Shown here piece by piece: positions 63,932-64,000 of a stretch of DNA of 64,000 bases. The notes below the pieces were generated by a model. The model ran no database searches and was not told the origin of the DNA. It was given only the letters and a program-made list of their open reading frames with translations. Numbering within the stretch: position 1 is the first letter of the stretch; the number at the start of each line of letters is the position of its first letter. The DNA comes from Pyropia yezoensis (taxonomy: Eukaryota > Rhodophyta > Bangiophyceae > Bangiales > Bangiaceae): contig CM020620.1 in NCBI GenBank assembly GCA_009829735.1, positions 496,001 through 560,000 on the forward strand, read 5' to 3'. The translations under genes and the position numbers were made by a program.

Positions 63932-64000
63932 CTGCTCGATAAAACACCAGCAGGACAGTAAGTGCACCAGACGGCGTGGGGAAAAAAAAGAACAACACCA

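Overview
The window is a nuclear-type eukaryotic segment of extreme GC content with very long poly(C)/poly(G) tracts, GCC/GGT microsatellites and alanine-, glycine- and proline-rich proteins. Genes are mostly intron-poor, but clear GT-AG introns with GTACGT or GTAAGT donors are present. The gene set (an SPX protein, a type II peroxiredoxin, TspO, the KEOPS kinase Bud32, a DEG9-like protease) together with the base composition fits a GC-rich alga. My best guess is a bangiophyte red alga of the Porphyra/Pyropia type. That is inference from composition and gene style, not a database match. Almost every frame is open in such DNA, so only ORFs with recognisable motifs or matching exon phases are called.

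Layout. 0.5-6.5 kb holds degraded mobile elements: a frameshifted Tigger/pogo transposase, a Tc1/mariner element with terminal inverted repeats flanked by TA, and a possible Fanzor (TnpB-like) C-terminal fragment. A decayed F-box gene lies at 7-8.2 kb. A RmlD/MAT2B-like reductase (10.3-11.6 kb) and an SPX protein with a degenerate Nudix-like C-terminus (15.4-17.7 kb) follow. 18.7-30.5 kb is repeat-rich: a TCGATGGG-motif repeat, a 150-bp minisatellite, an apparently intact four-exon Plavaka/CACTA-like transposase of 1,125 codons, and an interrupted gene of unknown function.

32.9-58.6 kb is the main gene-bearing part. It contains a membrane HExxH protein, a poorly resolved unknown, a 994-residue RS/alanine-rich protein on the minus strand, a two-exon peroxiredoxin, an amidohydrolase, TspO, Bud32, a three-exon DEG protease, a possible plastid-targeted acidic protein and a multi-pass membrane protein. 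The last 6 kb carries another TCGATGGG repeat, a small unknown ORF and the 3' half of a second, divergent transposase copy that runs off the end of the window.

The genes do not form a pathway. Several look like housekeeping or stress functions: peroxide removal, protein quality control, tRNA t6A modification and phosphate/inositol-pyrophosphate sensing. The most interesting points are two homologous introns inside the DEG gene (an introner-like pattern), a dispersed TCGATGGG repeat with a conserved hairpin, a recurrent TACTGTAC octamer, and conserved intron positions between the two transposase copies. Several genes are broken only at homopolymer runs, which may be assembly indels rather than real lesions.
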